Notes under the pieces: generated by a model | Told to the model about the DNA's origin: nothing | Seen by the model: only the letters and a program-made list of their open reading frames with translations | Database searches by the model: none | Shown: positions 9,252 through 17,338 of the stretch, piece after piece | Numbering within the stretch: position 1 is the first letter of the stretch | Layout of the letters: each line of letters opens with the position of its first letter | Position numbers and translations under genes: made by a program | Source: Martinezella rhizogenes | GTDB lineage: Bacteria; Pseudomonadota; Alphaproteobacteria; Rhizobiales; Rhizobiaceae | Direction of reading: 5' to 3' | Assembly (NCBI GenBank): GCA_013322215.1 | Contig: JAAMEZ010000003.1 | Span: 1-64,000 of the forward strand | Length of the DNA stretch: 64,000 bases

Positions 9252-9968
9252 TTATTGCGCCTGCAGCTCGGCCAGGAGGCGATAACGGCGCTGGCTCGCC
9301 AGCATATGCGCCCGCATCGCCTGGCGCGCTCGCTCCGGGTCCTGGTCTGCAATCGCAGCCAGAATTTCCGCATGCTCGGCATACACCTTCTCCAGATAGG
9401 CGCGATCATTCGCTTCAGGCAATGTCGGAAACTGTCCGCGCGGGATGGTTCGGGCGCCGAAATGCCGGAGTACATCGACATAGAAGCGGTTGTTCGTGGC
9501 CGCCGCGATCGCCATGTGGAATTCATAATCCGCTTCGACAGTCGATAGCCCCTGCTCTATCAGCAATGCCATCTTGCGGTTGGCGGCTGCAATTGCCGCC
9601 TCCTGTTCGGCCGTCCGGCGATAGGCGGCGATTGCCGCCGCCTCGCCTTCTGCAGCCATGCGGAATTCGAGCAATTCCAGTGTCTCGGGGATGCTTTTGA
9701 CTTCGATGGGCGTCAATAGCAGACCGGATCGTGCCGACGTTTGGGAGACGAATACGCCCTTGCCTTGAACGGGCTGGACAAGGCCTGCAGCACGAAGGTC
9801 CGCGATCGCCTCGCGCACCACGGTCCGGCTGACATCGAAGGCCGCTTCGAGCTGCGGTTCCGTCGGAAGCTGGTCGCCCGCCTGAAGCTTGCCAGTCTCG
9901 ATCTGCATGCGCAGTTCATCGATGACCCTTTGTGCCAGCCTTTGCCTCGCCCGGGCATTTGTCGTCAT
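9252..9968 (-). CDS. GntR-family transcriptional regulator with FCD domain
   Basis: A 238-residue FadR-subfamily regulator. Residues about 10-75 form the winged helix-turn-helix (IETGKLQAGDQLPTEPQLEAAFDVSRTVVREAIADLRAAGLV plus the wing VQGKGVFV). The C-terminal domain from about 95 is all-helical FCD, with ELLEFRMAAEGEAAAIAA, DYEFHMAIAAATNN and the metal-ligand-like His residues of this family (EFHMAI, EHAEILAAI). FCD regulators usually sense small carboxylates or sugar acids. Candidate targets are the lactonase just downstream and the FMN reductase upstream. Start ATG at 9968. Confidence 0.88.
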   Translation of the reverse strand: MTTNARARQRLAQRVIDELRMQIETGKLQAGDQLPTEPQLEAAFDVSRTVVREAIADLRAAGLVQPVQGKGVFVSQTSARSGLLLTPIEVKSIPETLELLEFRMAAEGEAAAIAAYRRTAEQEAAIAAANRKMALLIEQGLSTVEADYEFHMAIAAATNNRFYVDVLRHFGARTIPRGQFPTLPEANDRAYLEKVYAEHAEILAAIADQDPERARQAMRAHMLASQRRYRLLAELQAQ

Positions 9969-10024
9969 TCCCGATCCCCGATTCTATTCCTGCTGTTCAA
10001 CCGCAGCCACTTCTTATAGTCAAC

Positions 10025-10052
10025 GTTAAGTCATAATACGAATAGTCTTAAC
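10025..10052. promoter_or_regulatory. Spaced inverted repeat upstream of gntR
   Basis: GTTAAG and CTTAAC are exact inverted half-sites separated by 16 bases in the A+T-rich gap upstream of the GntR gene. It may be an autoregulatory site; it is seen only as a repeat. Confidence 0.25.
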
Positions 10053-10090
10053 ATGGGGCGCATCGAATGCAATTGGTGCGGACAGGGCGA

Positions 10091-10675
10091 TTAGATTTCC
10101 CAGTCGGAGGTATATGTTCTGGATCTCAAGCCCGATGATAGCTCCAGCTTGACCTCGATCGTTTTCTGCAGCCTTGCCGCAAGAGCGTCGGAAAGGATGG
10201 CGCCGTCGATCCAGTCCCTCTCCGTGGCATAGACGACATAGGGATTGATCACGCATTTGAAATCGAGCATCAGCGACATGGCGAGGCTTCCATATGCCAT
10301 ATAGCTATGCGGGAGCCCACCGGAACAGACGAAAGTGACGATCTGGTCGAACCAGGCCGATTTTCGTCCACCGGCACCTGTCGCACCGGTAAGCTCGATC
10401 AGGCTCTTGGCAACACTGCCCGCCGACCAATTGTAAATGGGCACGGCGAGCAGCACGCCATCCGCATCGCGAATTGCACGATACAGCCTGTCGTATGAAG
10501 GATGCTCATAGCAGTTCAAGTTGTCGAATACAGGCAACTCGAGATCCTGAAGATCGATAAACTCAACCTCGGCCCCCTTTTCCCGCAATAGGTTTTCTGC
10601 CTCACGAGCCATCCGGCGACTCCGGCTTTCCGGGTCCATGCTGCAGGACAGAATGGTGATTTTCGGTTGATGCAT
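10091..10675 (-). CDS. NADPH-dependent FMN reductase family protein
   Basis: A 194-residue flavodoxin-fold reductase. Seen: the N-terminal strand ITILSCSMDPESRSRRMA (phosphate-binding loop of FMN reductases, SxxxxSRS form), AVPIYNWSAGSVAKSLIEL (the P-x-Y-N-x-S flavin loop) and FVCSGGLPHSYMAYGSL (second flavin-contact loop). Members reduce free FMN or quinones with NAD(P)H. Start ATG at 10675. It diverges from the sugar ABC operon; whether it belongs to that pathway or to the adjacent GntR unit is unclear. Confidence 0.82.
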   Translation of the reverse strand: MHQPKITILSCSMDPESRSRRMAREAENLLREKGAEVEFIDLQDLELPVFDNLNCYEHPSYDRLYRAIRDADGVLLAVPIYNWSAGSVAKSLIELTGATGAGGRKSAWFDQIVTFVCSGGLPHSYMAYGSLAMSLMLDFKCVINPYVVYATERDWIDGAILSDALAARLQKTIEVKLELSSGLRSRTYTSDWEI

Positions 10676-11078
10676 CTCTGCCTTGCTCCGTCGCGAGTGG
10701 CACTACGTGAAACCGCACTACACCTTAGGATTAAGCGGATTCTTCACGTCAACAACTGACTTTTTCCGCGTAATCGCTGCATTCCATCGATGTCACCTAC
10801 ATCGCACACTGTCAAAACGGCATTTCCCAAGCCAGCTCATTTGCTGCCGCCGTACAGATTGCATTCTTTTCAATCCGTAATAATTACAGATCCTTACCTG
10901 TACATCTTCAAGCAGAATTTTCTCAATGGCGGCAACGCGCCATGCCGCGATCACATGATTTCCGCACAACTATATTGACATTTGTCGAAAGCACTTCGAA
11001 TATTGTCAACATCGGTACTGAACGATGATCGACGATGTCGTCGGGACCTGTTCCAGCATCCGGAGTGCGGAGGGGAAA
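10676..11078. other. Divergent regulatory region before the sugar ABC / DhaKL operon
   Basis: About 400 bases without a supported gene. The left part carries the start region of the FMN reductase. The right part (10975-11009) holds a long inverted repeat that overlaps plausible -35 and -10 elements of the rightward operon. Small open frames present here lack ribosome-binding sites. Confidence 0.55.
10975..11009 (+). promoter_or_regulatory. Promoter with overlapping 15+15-base inverted repeat, candidate SorC-type operator
   Basis: Left arm TTGACATTTGTCGAA (10975-10989) and right arm TTCGAATATTGTCAA (10995-11009) match in 12 of 15 positions as inverted repeats around a 5-base centre. The first six bases are an ideal -35 box, TTGACA; a -10-like GAATAT follows after 17 bases (10998-11003). 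The arrangement suggests that a regulator covering both arms blocks or gates this promoter. The best candidate is the SorC-DhaK fusion encoded in the same operon. Confidence 0.6.
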
Positions 11079-12557
11079 GTGGAATTCCTGCTTGAAGTAG
11101 AGGGGCTGAAGAAGTCCTTTGGCGGCGTCGCTGCATTGCGCGATGGCCGCTTTCAGCTGCGGCCCGGCTCCGTCCATGCCCTGTGCGGCGGCAACGGCGC
11201 AGGCAAGTCGACATTCCTCAAGATCCTGATGGGTATTCACAAGCGCGATGCCGGCTCCATTCGTCGTCGCGGCAGGGACGTCGATTATGCAAGCCCGGCC
11301 GAAGCGCTTGCCGCCGGCATTGCCATCATCGAGCAGGAACTCAGCCCGATCCCGCATATGACCGTCGCCGAGAACATCTATCTCGGCCGCGAGCCGTCTG
11401 CTCGCTTCGGAGGCATCGATTTCAAGACGATGAACCGCAATGCCCAGGCGCTCCTCGACCGGCTGCAGTTCAACATTCGTGCCACCCAATTCATGATGAA
11501 TCTCTCGGTTGCCCAGGTTCAGCTGGTCGAGATCGCCAAGGCGCTCAGCCATGATGCCGAGGTGATCTTCATGGACGAGCCCACCTCGGCGATCGGTGAA
11601 AAAGAAGCGCAGCAGCTCTTTGCGACTATCGAGAGGTTGAAAGCGGAAGGCAAAGGCGTCGTCTACGTCTCGCATCGCCTGTCGGAAATCTTCCAGATCG
11701 CCGATTCCTACACGGCCTTTCGCGACGGGTCCTATATCGGCAGCGGCGCGCTTGCCGATATCGATCGGCCCGGCCTCATCCGCATGATCGTTGGCCGCGA
11801 GCTTGGCGAGGAATACATCAAGACCAATGTGCCAACGGCAACGCCTGGGCTTGAAGTCAGCGGCCTCAGCGCAGAAGGCAAAGTCAACGACATCTCGTTT
11901 ACCGCACACAAGGGCGAGATTTTCGGCATTTACGGCCTGATGGGCTCCGGCCGCACCGAAATCTTCAACTGCATCTTCGGTGTCGATACCGTCAGCAGCG
12001 GCCAGATCAAGCTTGCAGGAGCACCCATCACCGTGCGCAAGCCGGCCGAAGCCATGCAGCACGGCATCGCCTTTGTCACGGAAGATCGCAAACTGACCGG
12101 CCTTAATCTGATCGACAGCGTCCGCAACAACATCTGCCTTGCGAGCCTGCCTGAAATGAGCCCGCGTTTTTCGATGGATCGTCAGGCCGAGGCCAGCGCC
12201 AGCCAGGACATGATCCAGCGTTTCGGCATCAAGGCGGCGCGCGACAGCATGCCGGTCTCCGGTCTTTCCGGGGGCAACCAGCAGAAAGTCGTGCTCGGCA
12301 AATGGTTCCTGCGCAAGCCGAAAGTCCTGCTGCTGGATGAGCCGACGCGCGGTGTCGATGTCGGCGCCAAGCGTGAAATCTATCGCATCATCTGCGACTT
12401 CGCCGCCGAAGGCGGCACCGTGATCATGATCTCATCTGAGATAGACGAGGTTCTCGGCATGTCCGACCGCATCCTGGTGATGCGCCAGGGACGGTCTGCC
12501 GGAATTCTCAAAAGGGAGGAGGCCGACGCGCAATCGCTCGTGCATCTGTCGACCTGA
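11079..12557 (+). CDS. Ribose-type sugar ABC transporter, double ATP-binding protein (RbsA-like)
   Basis: A 492-residue cytoplasmic ATPase with two ABC domains. Domain 1: Walker A GGNGAGKST (usually GENGAGKST), signature LSVAQVQLVEIAKAL, Walker B VIFMDEPTSA. Domain 2 has the degenerate Walker A MGSGRTEIF typical of RbsA/MglA, then LSGGNQQKVVLGKWF and LLLDEPTRGVDVGAKREIY. GTG at 11079 is chosen because GGAGGGG (11069-11075) lies just upstream; an in-frame ATG at 11025 would place 18 unrelated residues before the conserved start and would sit close to the operator. It powers uptake together with the next two genes. Confidence 0.9.
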   Translation: MEFLLEVEGLKKSFGGVAALRDGRFQLRPGSVHALCGGNGAGKSTFLKILMGIHKRDAGSIRRRGRDVDYASPAEALAAGIAIIEQELSPIPHMTVAENIYLGREPSARFGGIDFKTMNRNAQALLDRLQFNIRATQFMMNLSVAQVQLVEIAKALSHDAEVIFMDEPTSAIGEKEAQQLFATIERLKAEGKGVVYVSHRLSEIFQIADSYTAFRDGSYIGSGALADIDRPGLIRMIVGRELGEEYIKTNVPTATPGLEVSGLSAEGKVNDISFTAHKGEIFGIYGLMGSGRTEIFNCIFGVDTVSSGQIKLAGAPITVRKPAEAMQHGIAFVTEDRKLTGLNLIDSVRNNICLASLPEMSPRFSMDRQAEASASQDMIQRFGIKAARDSMPVSGLSGGNQQKVVLGKWFLRKPKVLLLDEPTRGVDVGAKREIYRIICDFAAEGGTVIMISSEIDEVLGMSDRILVMRQGRSAGILKREEADAQSLVHLST

Positions 12558-12612
12558 ACGCGACAGCGCACGAAGACAAGAATGAAGCGCCCGGCAACAA
12601 GAGGTATTTGCA

Positions 12613-13617
12613 ATGTCCGCCACTGACAACAATCAGCCCAATTCCTGGTTCGGTTCGGACCGTCGCAGGTTGATCATTCAGGAATATGGGATCTTTCTCG
12701 CCTTCCTGCTGCTTGCCGCCGTCCTCTCGTTGTCGAACCAGTATTTCCTGACGGCCGGCAATATCTCCAACGTCTTGCTGCAGACCTCGATCAACGGCGT
12801 GCTCGCGATCGGCATGACGTTCGTCATCCTCACGCGCGGTATCGATCTTTCCGTCGGCTCGGTGGTCGCGCTCACCGGTATCGTCAGCGCAAGCTTCGCA
12901 ACGACATCCGCCACGGCCGGCATCATCGGTGCACCCTACCCGCCCTATGTCGCGCTTGCCGTCGGTCTGCTCGTAGGTGTCGCCTGCGGCGCCGTCGTCG
13001 GCCTCATCGTCTCGCGCTTTGCAGTGCCCGCCTTCGTCGCAACACTCGGCATGCTGTCTGCCGCCCGCGGCCTGACGCTGATCTATGGCGGCGGCAAGCC
13101 GGTTCCGGCGCTGACCCCGGATTTCCGCTGGATCGGCACCGGCAGCGTGCTGTCGATCCCGATGCCGGTCATCCTGCTTGCCATCGTCTTCATCGTCGCA
13201 TGGTGGGTTCTGAACCGCACTCGTTTCGGCCGCTATATCTATGCCGTCGGCGGCAATCCGCATGCGGCCATTACATCAGGCATCAATGTCAGCAAGCTGC
13301 GCTTCCTCGTTTACGTGATTTCCGGCGGTCTTTCCGGGCTGGCAGGCATGATCCTTGCCGCTCGCACCGGCTCCGCCCTGCCGCAGGCCGGCATCGCCTA
13401 CGAACTGGACGCGATCGCGGCTGTCGTCATCGGCGGCACCAGCCTTTCCGGCGGCGTCGGCCGCATCACTGGCACGCTGATCGGCGCACTGATCATCGGC
13501 GTCATGAACAACGGCCTCGATCTGATGGGGATCCAGTCCTACTACCAGCAGGTCCTCAAGGGCGCGCTCATCGTCGGCGCCGTCATGCTCGACCAAAAGC
13601 GAAATCTGGGCGGCTGA
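12613..13617 (+). CDS. Ribose-type sugar ABC transporter, permease (RbsC-like)
   Basis: A 334-residue inner-membrane protein with 8-10 hydrophobic helices. Family hallmarks are the N-terminal QYFLTAGNISNVLLQ, GMTFVILTRGIDLSVGSVVAL, the cytoplasmic coupling segment YIYAVGGNPHAAITSGINVSKL and the C-terminal AVVIGGTSLSGGVGRITGTLIGALIIGV. It forms the channel, probably as a homodimer, with the RbsA-like ATPase encoded 55 bases upstream. Confidence 0.92.
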   Translation: MSATDNNQPNSWFGSDRRRLIIQEYGIFLAFLLLAAVLSLSNQYFLTAGNISNVLLQTSINGVLAIGMTFVILTRGIDLSVGSVVALTGIVSASFATTSATAGIIGAPYPPYVALAVGLLVGVACGAVVGLIVSRFAVPAFVATLGMLSAARGLTLIYGGGKPVPALTPDFRWIGTGSVLSIPMPVILLAIVFIVAWWVLNRTRFGRYIYAVGGNPHAAITSGINVSKLRFLVYVISGGLSGLAGMILAARTGSALPQAGIAYELDAIAAVVIGGTSLSGGVGRITGTLIGALIIGVMNNGLDLMGIQSYYQQVLKGALIVGAVMLDQKRNLGG

Positions 13618-13702
13618 GCCCGAAGACATTCCAGTGTCCACACTCGGAAAACCAAACGGCGCGTCGAGGCGACGGCCGGACTTTCAACGGAGGAGACTTA
13701 TA

Positions 13703-14692
13703 ATGAAGAAATTATTGATTGCTCTTGCTGCAGCGACCGCAATTCTGGCGTCGCCTGCCCTCGCTCAGGACAAGAAACTGAAGATCGGCGCGGCGCCCTA
13801 CGGCCTCAATGCCGAGTTCATGCAGATCTGGTCGGCAGCACTCAAGGAACACCCCGCCGTCAAGAACGGTGATGTTGATCTGACCATCTTCGACGGCCGC
13901 TACGACGCGCTCGTGCAGCAGGAGCAGGTCAACACGATGATCACGCAGAAGTTCGACGCGATCATCTTCGTGCCGATCGACATCGAAGCTGCGGCAACCG
14001 CCGTTCAGGCCGCTCACGACGCCGGCATCCCGGTCGTCGGCTCCAACACCCGCGTCAACTCCGATCTTTTGACCTCCTATGTCGGCTCCGACGACACAAT
14101 CTCCGGCTACATGGAAGCCAAGACCGTGCTCGACAAGATCGGCTGCAAGGGCAACGTCGTGATCCTCGAAGGCCCGATCGGCCAGTCGGCGCAGATCTCG
14201 CGCCTGGAAGGCAACAAAAAGGCGCTTGCCGAGTGCCCGAATGTGAAGGTGCTGGAAGACCAGACCGCAAACTGGTCGCGTGCTGAAGCCCAGACCCTGA
14301 TGGAAAACTGGCTGACCTCGCACCCGGGCCAGATAAACGGCGTCATCGGCCAGAACGACGAGATGGCGCTCGGCGCGATCGAAGCGATCAAGGCTGCCAA
14401 GCTTAACGTCAAGGACTTCGCCATTGCCGGCATCGACGGCATCACCGATGCCCTCCACGCCGTCAAGGACGGCACGATGACCTCCATCCTGCAGGACGCC
14501 AGCGCGCAGGCCCAGGGCGCCCTCGATCTCGCGATCTTTGCCGCCAAGAAGGGCAACTACAAGCCGGAATCCAAGATCTGGGAACAGTATCCAGCCATGC
14601 CGTTCAACGACGGCAAGGACAAGAACTACAATGTTCCGTGGACCCCGGTAACGGCTGAGAACGTCGACAAGCTGCTTGAAACCCGCAAGTAA
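13703..14692 (+). CDS. Ribose-type sugar ABC transporter, periplasmic binding protein
   Basis: A 329-residue type I periplasmic-binding-fold protein (Peripla_BP_4). The Sec signal peptide MKKLLIALAAATAILASPALA is cleaved before QDKK. The ligand-binding hinges are visible around FDAIIFVPIDIEAAATAVQA, GIPVVGSNTR, GQNDEMALGAIEA and AIAGIDGITDAL. The start at 13703 follows GGAGGAG and gives a perfect signal peptide; an earlier in-frame start is rejected. The fold indicates a monosaccharide or polyol ligand. It is followed by a strong stem-loop, which often keeps binding-protein mRNA more abundant than that of its neighbours. Confidence 0.93.
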   Translation: MKKLLIALAAATAILASPALAQDKKLKIGAAPYGLNAEFMQIWSAALKEHPAVKNGDVDLTIFDGRYDALVQQEQVNTMITQKFDAIIFVPIDIEAAATAVQAAHDAGIPVVGSNTRVNSDLLTSYVGSDDTISGYMEAKTVLDKIGCKGNVVILEGPIGQSAQISRLEGNKKALAECPNVKVLEDQTANWSRAEAQTLMENWLTSHPGQINGVIGQNDEMALGAIEAIKAAKLNVKDFAIAGIDGITDALHAVKDGTMTSILQDASAQAQGALDLAIFAAKKGNYKPESKIWEQYPAMPFNDGKDKNYNVPWTPVTAENVDKLLETRK

Positions 14693-14702
14693 GATCAATG
14701 CG

Positions 14703-14723
14703 GCGGGGCGAATTTCGCCCCGC
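14703..14723 (+). other. Stem-loop after the binding-protein gene
   Basis: GCGGGGCGAA and TTCGCCCCGC are perfect 10-base inverted arms around one base, 10 bases past the binding-protein stop. There is no U-run, so it looks like an mRNA-stabilising or attenuating hairpin rather than a full terminator. Confidence 0.6.
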
Positions 14724-14751
14724 TTCCCCCCAAGACAGAGGCTTGAAAGAG

Positions 14752-15525
14752 ATGACCGAGACATCCCCAGACATCGATTTGAACTTCCCGCTCTCAGGCA
14801 AGACGGCGCTTGTGACGGGCGGCGGTTCCGGCATTGGCGCGGCCGTTGCTGCAGCATTTGCCTCCAAGGGCGCGAAAGTCGCCGTTCTCGATATTAATGT
14901 CGACATGGCGAATGCCAAGGCATCCGAAATAGGCGGCGGCGCTGAGGCATTCGTCTGTGACGTGTCCGATCCCGCTTCGGTCAACAAGGCCATTGGCGAT
15001 GTCGTCTCGCATTTCGGCGGCATCGATATCGCCGTCAACAGCGCCGGTGTCGTCTTCCTTGCCCCTGCCGAGGATCTGCCGCTCGACTATTGGGACAAGA
15101 CGATCAACATTAACCTCAAGGGCACGTTTCTCGTCACGCAGGCCGTCGGCCGCGCCATGATTGCCGCCGGCAAGGGCGGCAAGATCGTCAACCTCGCCTC
15201 GCAGGCCGGCACGGTCGCCATCGAAGAGCATGTTGCTTATTGCGCCTCCAAGTTCGGCGTGATCGGCATGTCCAAGACCTTTGCCGCCGAATGGGGCAAG
15301 CACGGCATCAACGTCAACACCATCTCGCCGACCATCGTGCTGACCGAGCTCGGCAAGAAGGCCTGGGCCGGCGAAAAGGGCGAGGCCGCCAAGAAGCGCA
15401 TCCCCACCGGCCGCTTTGCCTTCCCGCAGGAGATCGCAGCCGCGGCTGTTTTCCTCTCTTCGTCGGGCGCGCAGATGATCAACGGCGCCGATCTGCTGAT
15501 CGACGGCGGCTACACCATTCTTTGA
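14752..15525 (+). CDS. Short-chain dehydrogenase/reductase (SDR), sugar/polyol type
   Basis: A 257-residue classical SDR. Seen: the NAD(P)-binding motif TGGGSGIG, the acidic end of strand 2 (VLDINVD, favouring NAD), NSAG in place of the common NNAG, and the catalytic Ser/Tyr/Lys set in NLASQAG and YCASK. The C-terminal GADLLIDGGYTIL is typical. The start at 14752 follows GAAAGAG. Position between the importer and a DHA-type kinase suggests it oxidises the imported polyol to a short ketose that DhaKL phosphorylates; the actual substrate is not known. Confidence 0.88.
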   Translation: MTETSPDIDLNFPLSGKTALVTGGGSGIGAAVAAAFASKGAKVAVLDINVDMANAKASEIGGGAEAFVCDVSDPASVNKAIGDVVSHFGGIDIAVNSAGVVFLAPAEDLPLDYWDKTININLKGTFLVTQAVGRAMIAAGKGGKIVNLASQAGTVAIEEHVAYCASKFGVIGMSKTFAAEWGKHGINVNTISPTIVLTELGKKAWAGEKGEAAKKRIPTGRFAFPQEIAAAAVFLSSSGAQMINGADLLIDGGYTIL

Positions 15526-15558
15526 GCGTAAACGCTCGACAATTCGACAGGAGAGACC

Positions 15559-16551
15559 ATGCAGCGGTTCATCAACAATCCCGATGAAGTCGTTGAAGAT
15601 ACTGTAAAAGGCTTCATCAAGGCGCATTCGGACGTCGTCCGTCTCGCCGAAAATCCGCGCGTCGTCGTCGCCAAGGATGCACCCCATGCCGGCAAGGTGG
15701 GCGTGATCACCGGCGGTGGTTCGGGCCACGAGCCGGCCTTCATCGGCTATACCGGCAAGAACATGTTGGATGCGGTCGCGGTCGGCGAGCTCTTTTCGTC
15801 TCCGACGGCCAAGAGCTTCCACGATGCCATTCGTGAAGCCAATGGCGGCCGCGGCGTCATCTGCCTTTACGGCAACTATGCCGGCGACAACATGAACGTG
15901 AAGATGGCAACGAAGCTTGCCGCAAAAGACGGCATCGAAGTCGCGACCGTGGTCGCCAACGACGATGTCTGCTCGGCACCGCCCGAGGAGCGCGAGAAGC
16001 GCCGCGGCGTCGCCGGTGAAATCTTCATGTGGAAGGTTGGCGGCGCCAAGGCGTCCGAGGGCGCAAGCCTCGAGGAAGTCCGTGTCGCCGCGCAGAAGGC
16101 GATCGACAATTGCCGCTCCGTCGGTATCGGTCTAGGCCCCTGCACCCTGCCCGCCGTCGGGCATCCGAATTTCCAGATCGAGCCCGGCACGATGGAAGTC
16201 GGTATCGGTCATCACGGCGAGCCCGGCGTTCGCGTCGAGCCGCTGAAGACGGCTGCGGAAATTGCCGAGGACATGTGCCAGATCGTGCTCGACGACCATA
16301 ATCTGGCCGCCGGAACGGAAGTGGCTGTCCTCGTGTCAGGCCTCGGCGCCACCCCGGTCAACGAGCTCTACATCTTGAACGATACGATCCAGACGAAGAT
16401 CTCCGAACGGGGCCTGAAGATCTACAAGACCTATATCGGCAACTACTTCACATCGCTCGAGATGGTCGGCGCGACGCTGACCGTGATGGCGCTCGACGAA
16501 GAGCTGAAAAAGCTTCTCGACGTCGAGGTCAAGTGCACGACGCTGCTCTGA
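15559..16551 (+). CDS. dhaK: Dihydroxyacetone kinase subunit DhaK (ketose-binding subunit)
   Basis: A 330-residue DhaK. The substrate pocket residues known from E. coli DhaK (His56, Asp109, His218) appear as His57 in GGGSGHEP, Asp110 in GNYAGDNMN and His219 in GHHGEPG. His219 should form the covalent hemiaminal bond with the ketone substrate. An AGGAGAG ribosome-binding site precedes the ATG. It pairs with the DhaL encoded 12 bases downstream. The DhaK family also includes erythrulose and other C4 ketose kinases, and the sugar importer and SDR upstream make a C4 or related ketose as likely as dihydroxyacetone. Confidence 0.92.
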   Translation: MQRFINNPDEVVEDTVKGFIKAHSDVVRLAENPRVVVAKDAPHAGKVGVITGGGSGHEPAFIGYTGKNMLDAVAVGELFSSPTAKSFHDAIREANGGRGVICLYGNYAGDNMNVKMATKLAAKDGIEVATVVANDDVCSAPPEEREKRRGVAGEIFMWKVGGAKASEGASLEEVRVAAQKAIDNCRSVGIGLGPCTLPAVGHPNFQIEPGTMEVGIGHHGEPGVRVEPLKTAAEIAEDMCQIVLDDHNLAAGTEVAVLVSGLGATPVNELYILNDTIQTKISERGLKIYKTYIGNYFTSLEMVGATLTVMALDEELKKLLDVEVKCTTLL

Positions 16552-16563
16552 GGGGATCTACGC

Positions 16564-17205
16564 ATGCAGACATTCAACAACGCAACGGCTGGCGATATCG
16601 TCTTGGCGATGGCCGACCGTATCGTCGAAAACCGTGCCTATCTCAGCGAGATCGACGGCAAGATCGGCGACGGCGATCACGGCGTCAACATGGCCAAAGG
16701 CTTCGGCATGGCTGCCGAGCGCCTGAAAGGCAAGGAGCAGTCGCTATCGGCTTCGCTCGACACGCTGGGCACGGTGCTGATGACAGAGATCGGCGGCTCC
16801 ATGGGTCCGCTTTATGGCGTCATGTTCACTGAGGTTGCCGAAAAGCTCGAAGGGATCGATGCGATCGACAGCGCCGCTTACAGCCGGGCGCTCCATGCCG
16901 GGCTCGAAGGCATTCAGTCAATCGGATCGGCCAAGGTTGGCGACAAGACGCTGCTCGACACCCTGGTTCCGGCGATTGAGGCCTTCGACGCAACGGATGC
17001 GGCCGGCAAGTCCTTTGCTGAAGCGCTCGATGCGCTGGTCGCAGCCGCCGAAGCAGGCCGCGACTCCACGCTCAATCTTGTGGCCAAGATCGGCCGCGCC
17101 AGCCGGCTGGGCGAGCGTTCGCTCGGTGTGCTGGACGCTGGCGCGACGTCCTGCGCGATCATCCTGAAGGAACTGTCCCTCGGCGCCCGCGCGCGGCTGC
17201 AATAA
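16564..17205 (+). CDS. dhaL: Dihydroxyacetone kinase subunit DhaL (nucleotide subunit)
   Basis: A 213-residue all-helical DhaL. The three Mg-ADP-binding Asp residues are at 31, 36 and 38 (IDGKIGDGDHG), one residue beyond E. coli D30, D35 and D37. Also seen: EIGGSMGPLYGVMF, KVGDKTLLDTLVPA and the C-terminal RASRLGERSLGVLDAGATS. In PTS-linked enzymes DhaM re-phosphorylates the bound ADP; no dhaM is present in the window, so this pair probably exchanges ATP directly. Its partner DhaK is immediately upstream. Confidence 0.92.
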   Translation: MQTFNNATAGDIVLAMADRIVENRAYLSEIDGKIGDGDHGVNMAKGFGMAAERLKGKEQSLSASLDTLGTVLMTEIGGSMGPLYGVMFTEVAEKLEGIDAIDSAAYSRALHAGLEGIQSIGSAKVGDKTLLDTLVPAIEAFDATDAAGKSFAEALDALVAAAEAGRDSTLNLVAKIGRASRLGERSLGVLDAGATSCAIILKELSLGARARLQ

Positions 17206-17223
17206 CAAGGTTCTCCCAAGGCT

Positions 17224-17255
17224 GCGCGATCCCGTGCTCCGCCACGGGGTCGCGC
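17224..17255 (+). other. Stem-loop between dhaL and the SorC-DhaK gene
   Basis: GCGCGATCCCGTG and CACGGGGTCGCGC form a 13-base stem (one G-U pair) around CTCCGC, just after the first dhaL. No T-run follows, so partial termination or an mRNA-processing boundary is more likely than a complete stop. Confidence 0.6.
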
Positions 17256-17338
17256 GCCGCTCCCTTCCAAGAAGAAGCATTTGCAAACATGAGCCATTGC
17301 TTTCATCTTCTGGCGGGAAAAGGGAAAAGTGAATCGTC

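Noticed and set aside
15524-15537. A small palindrome GAGCGT-AA-ACGCTC between the SDR and dhaK
   Set aside because: Arms are only six bases around two, no T-run follows and no partner copy was seen, so it is not claimed as a site.
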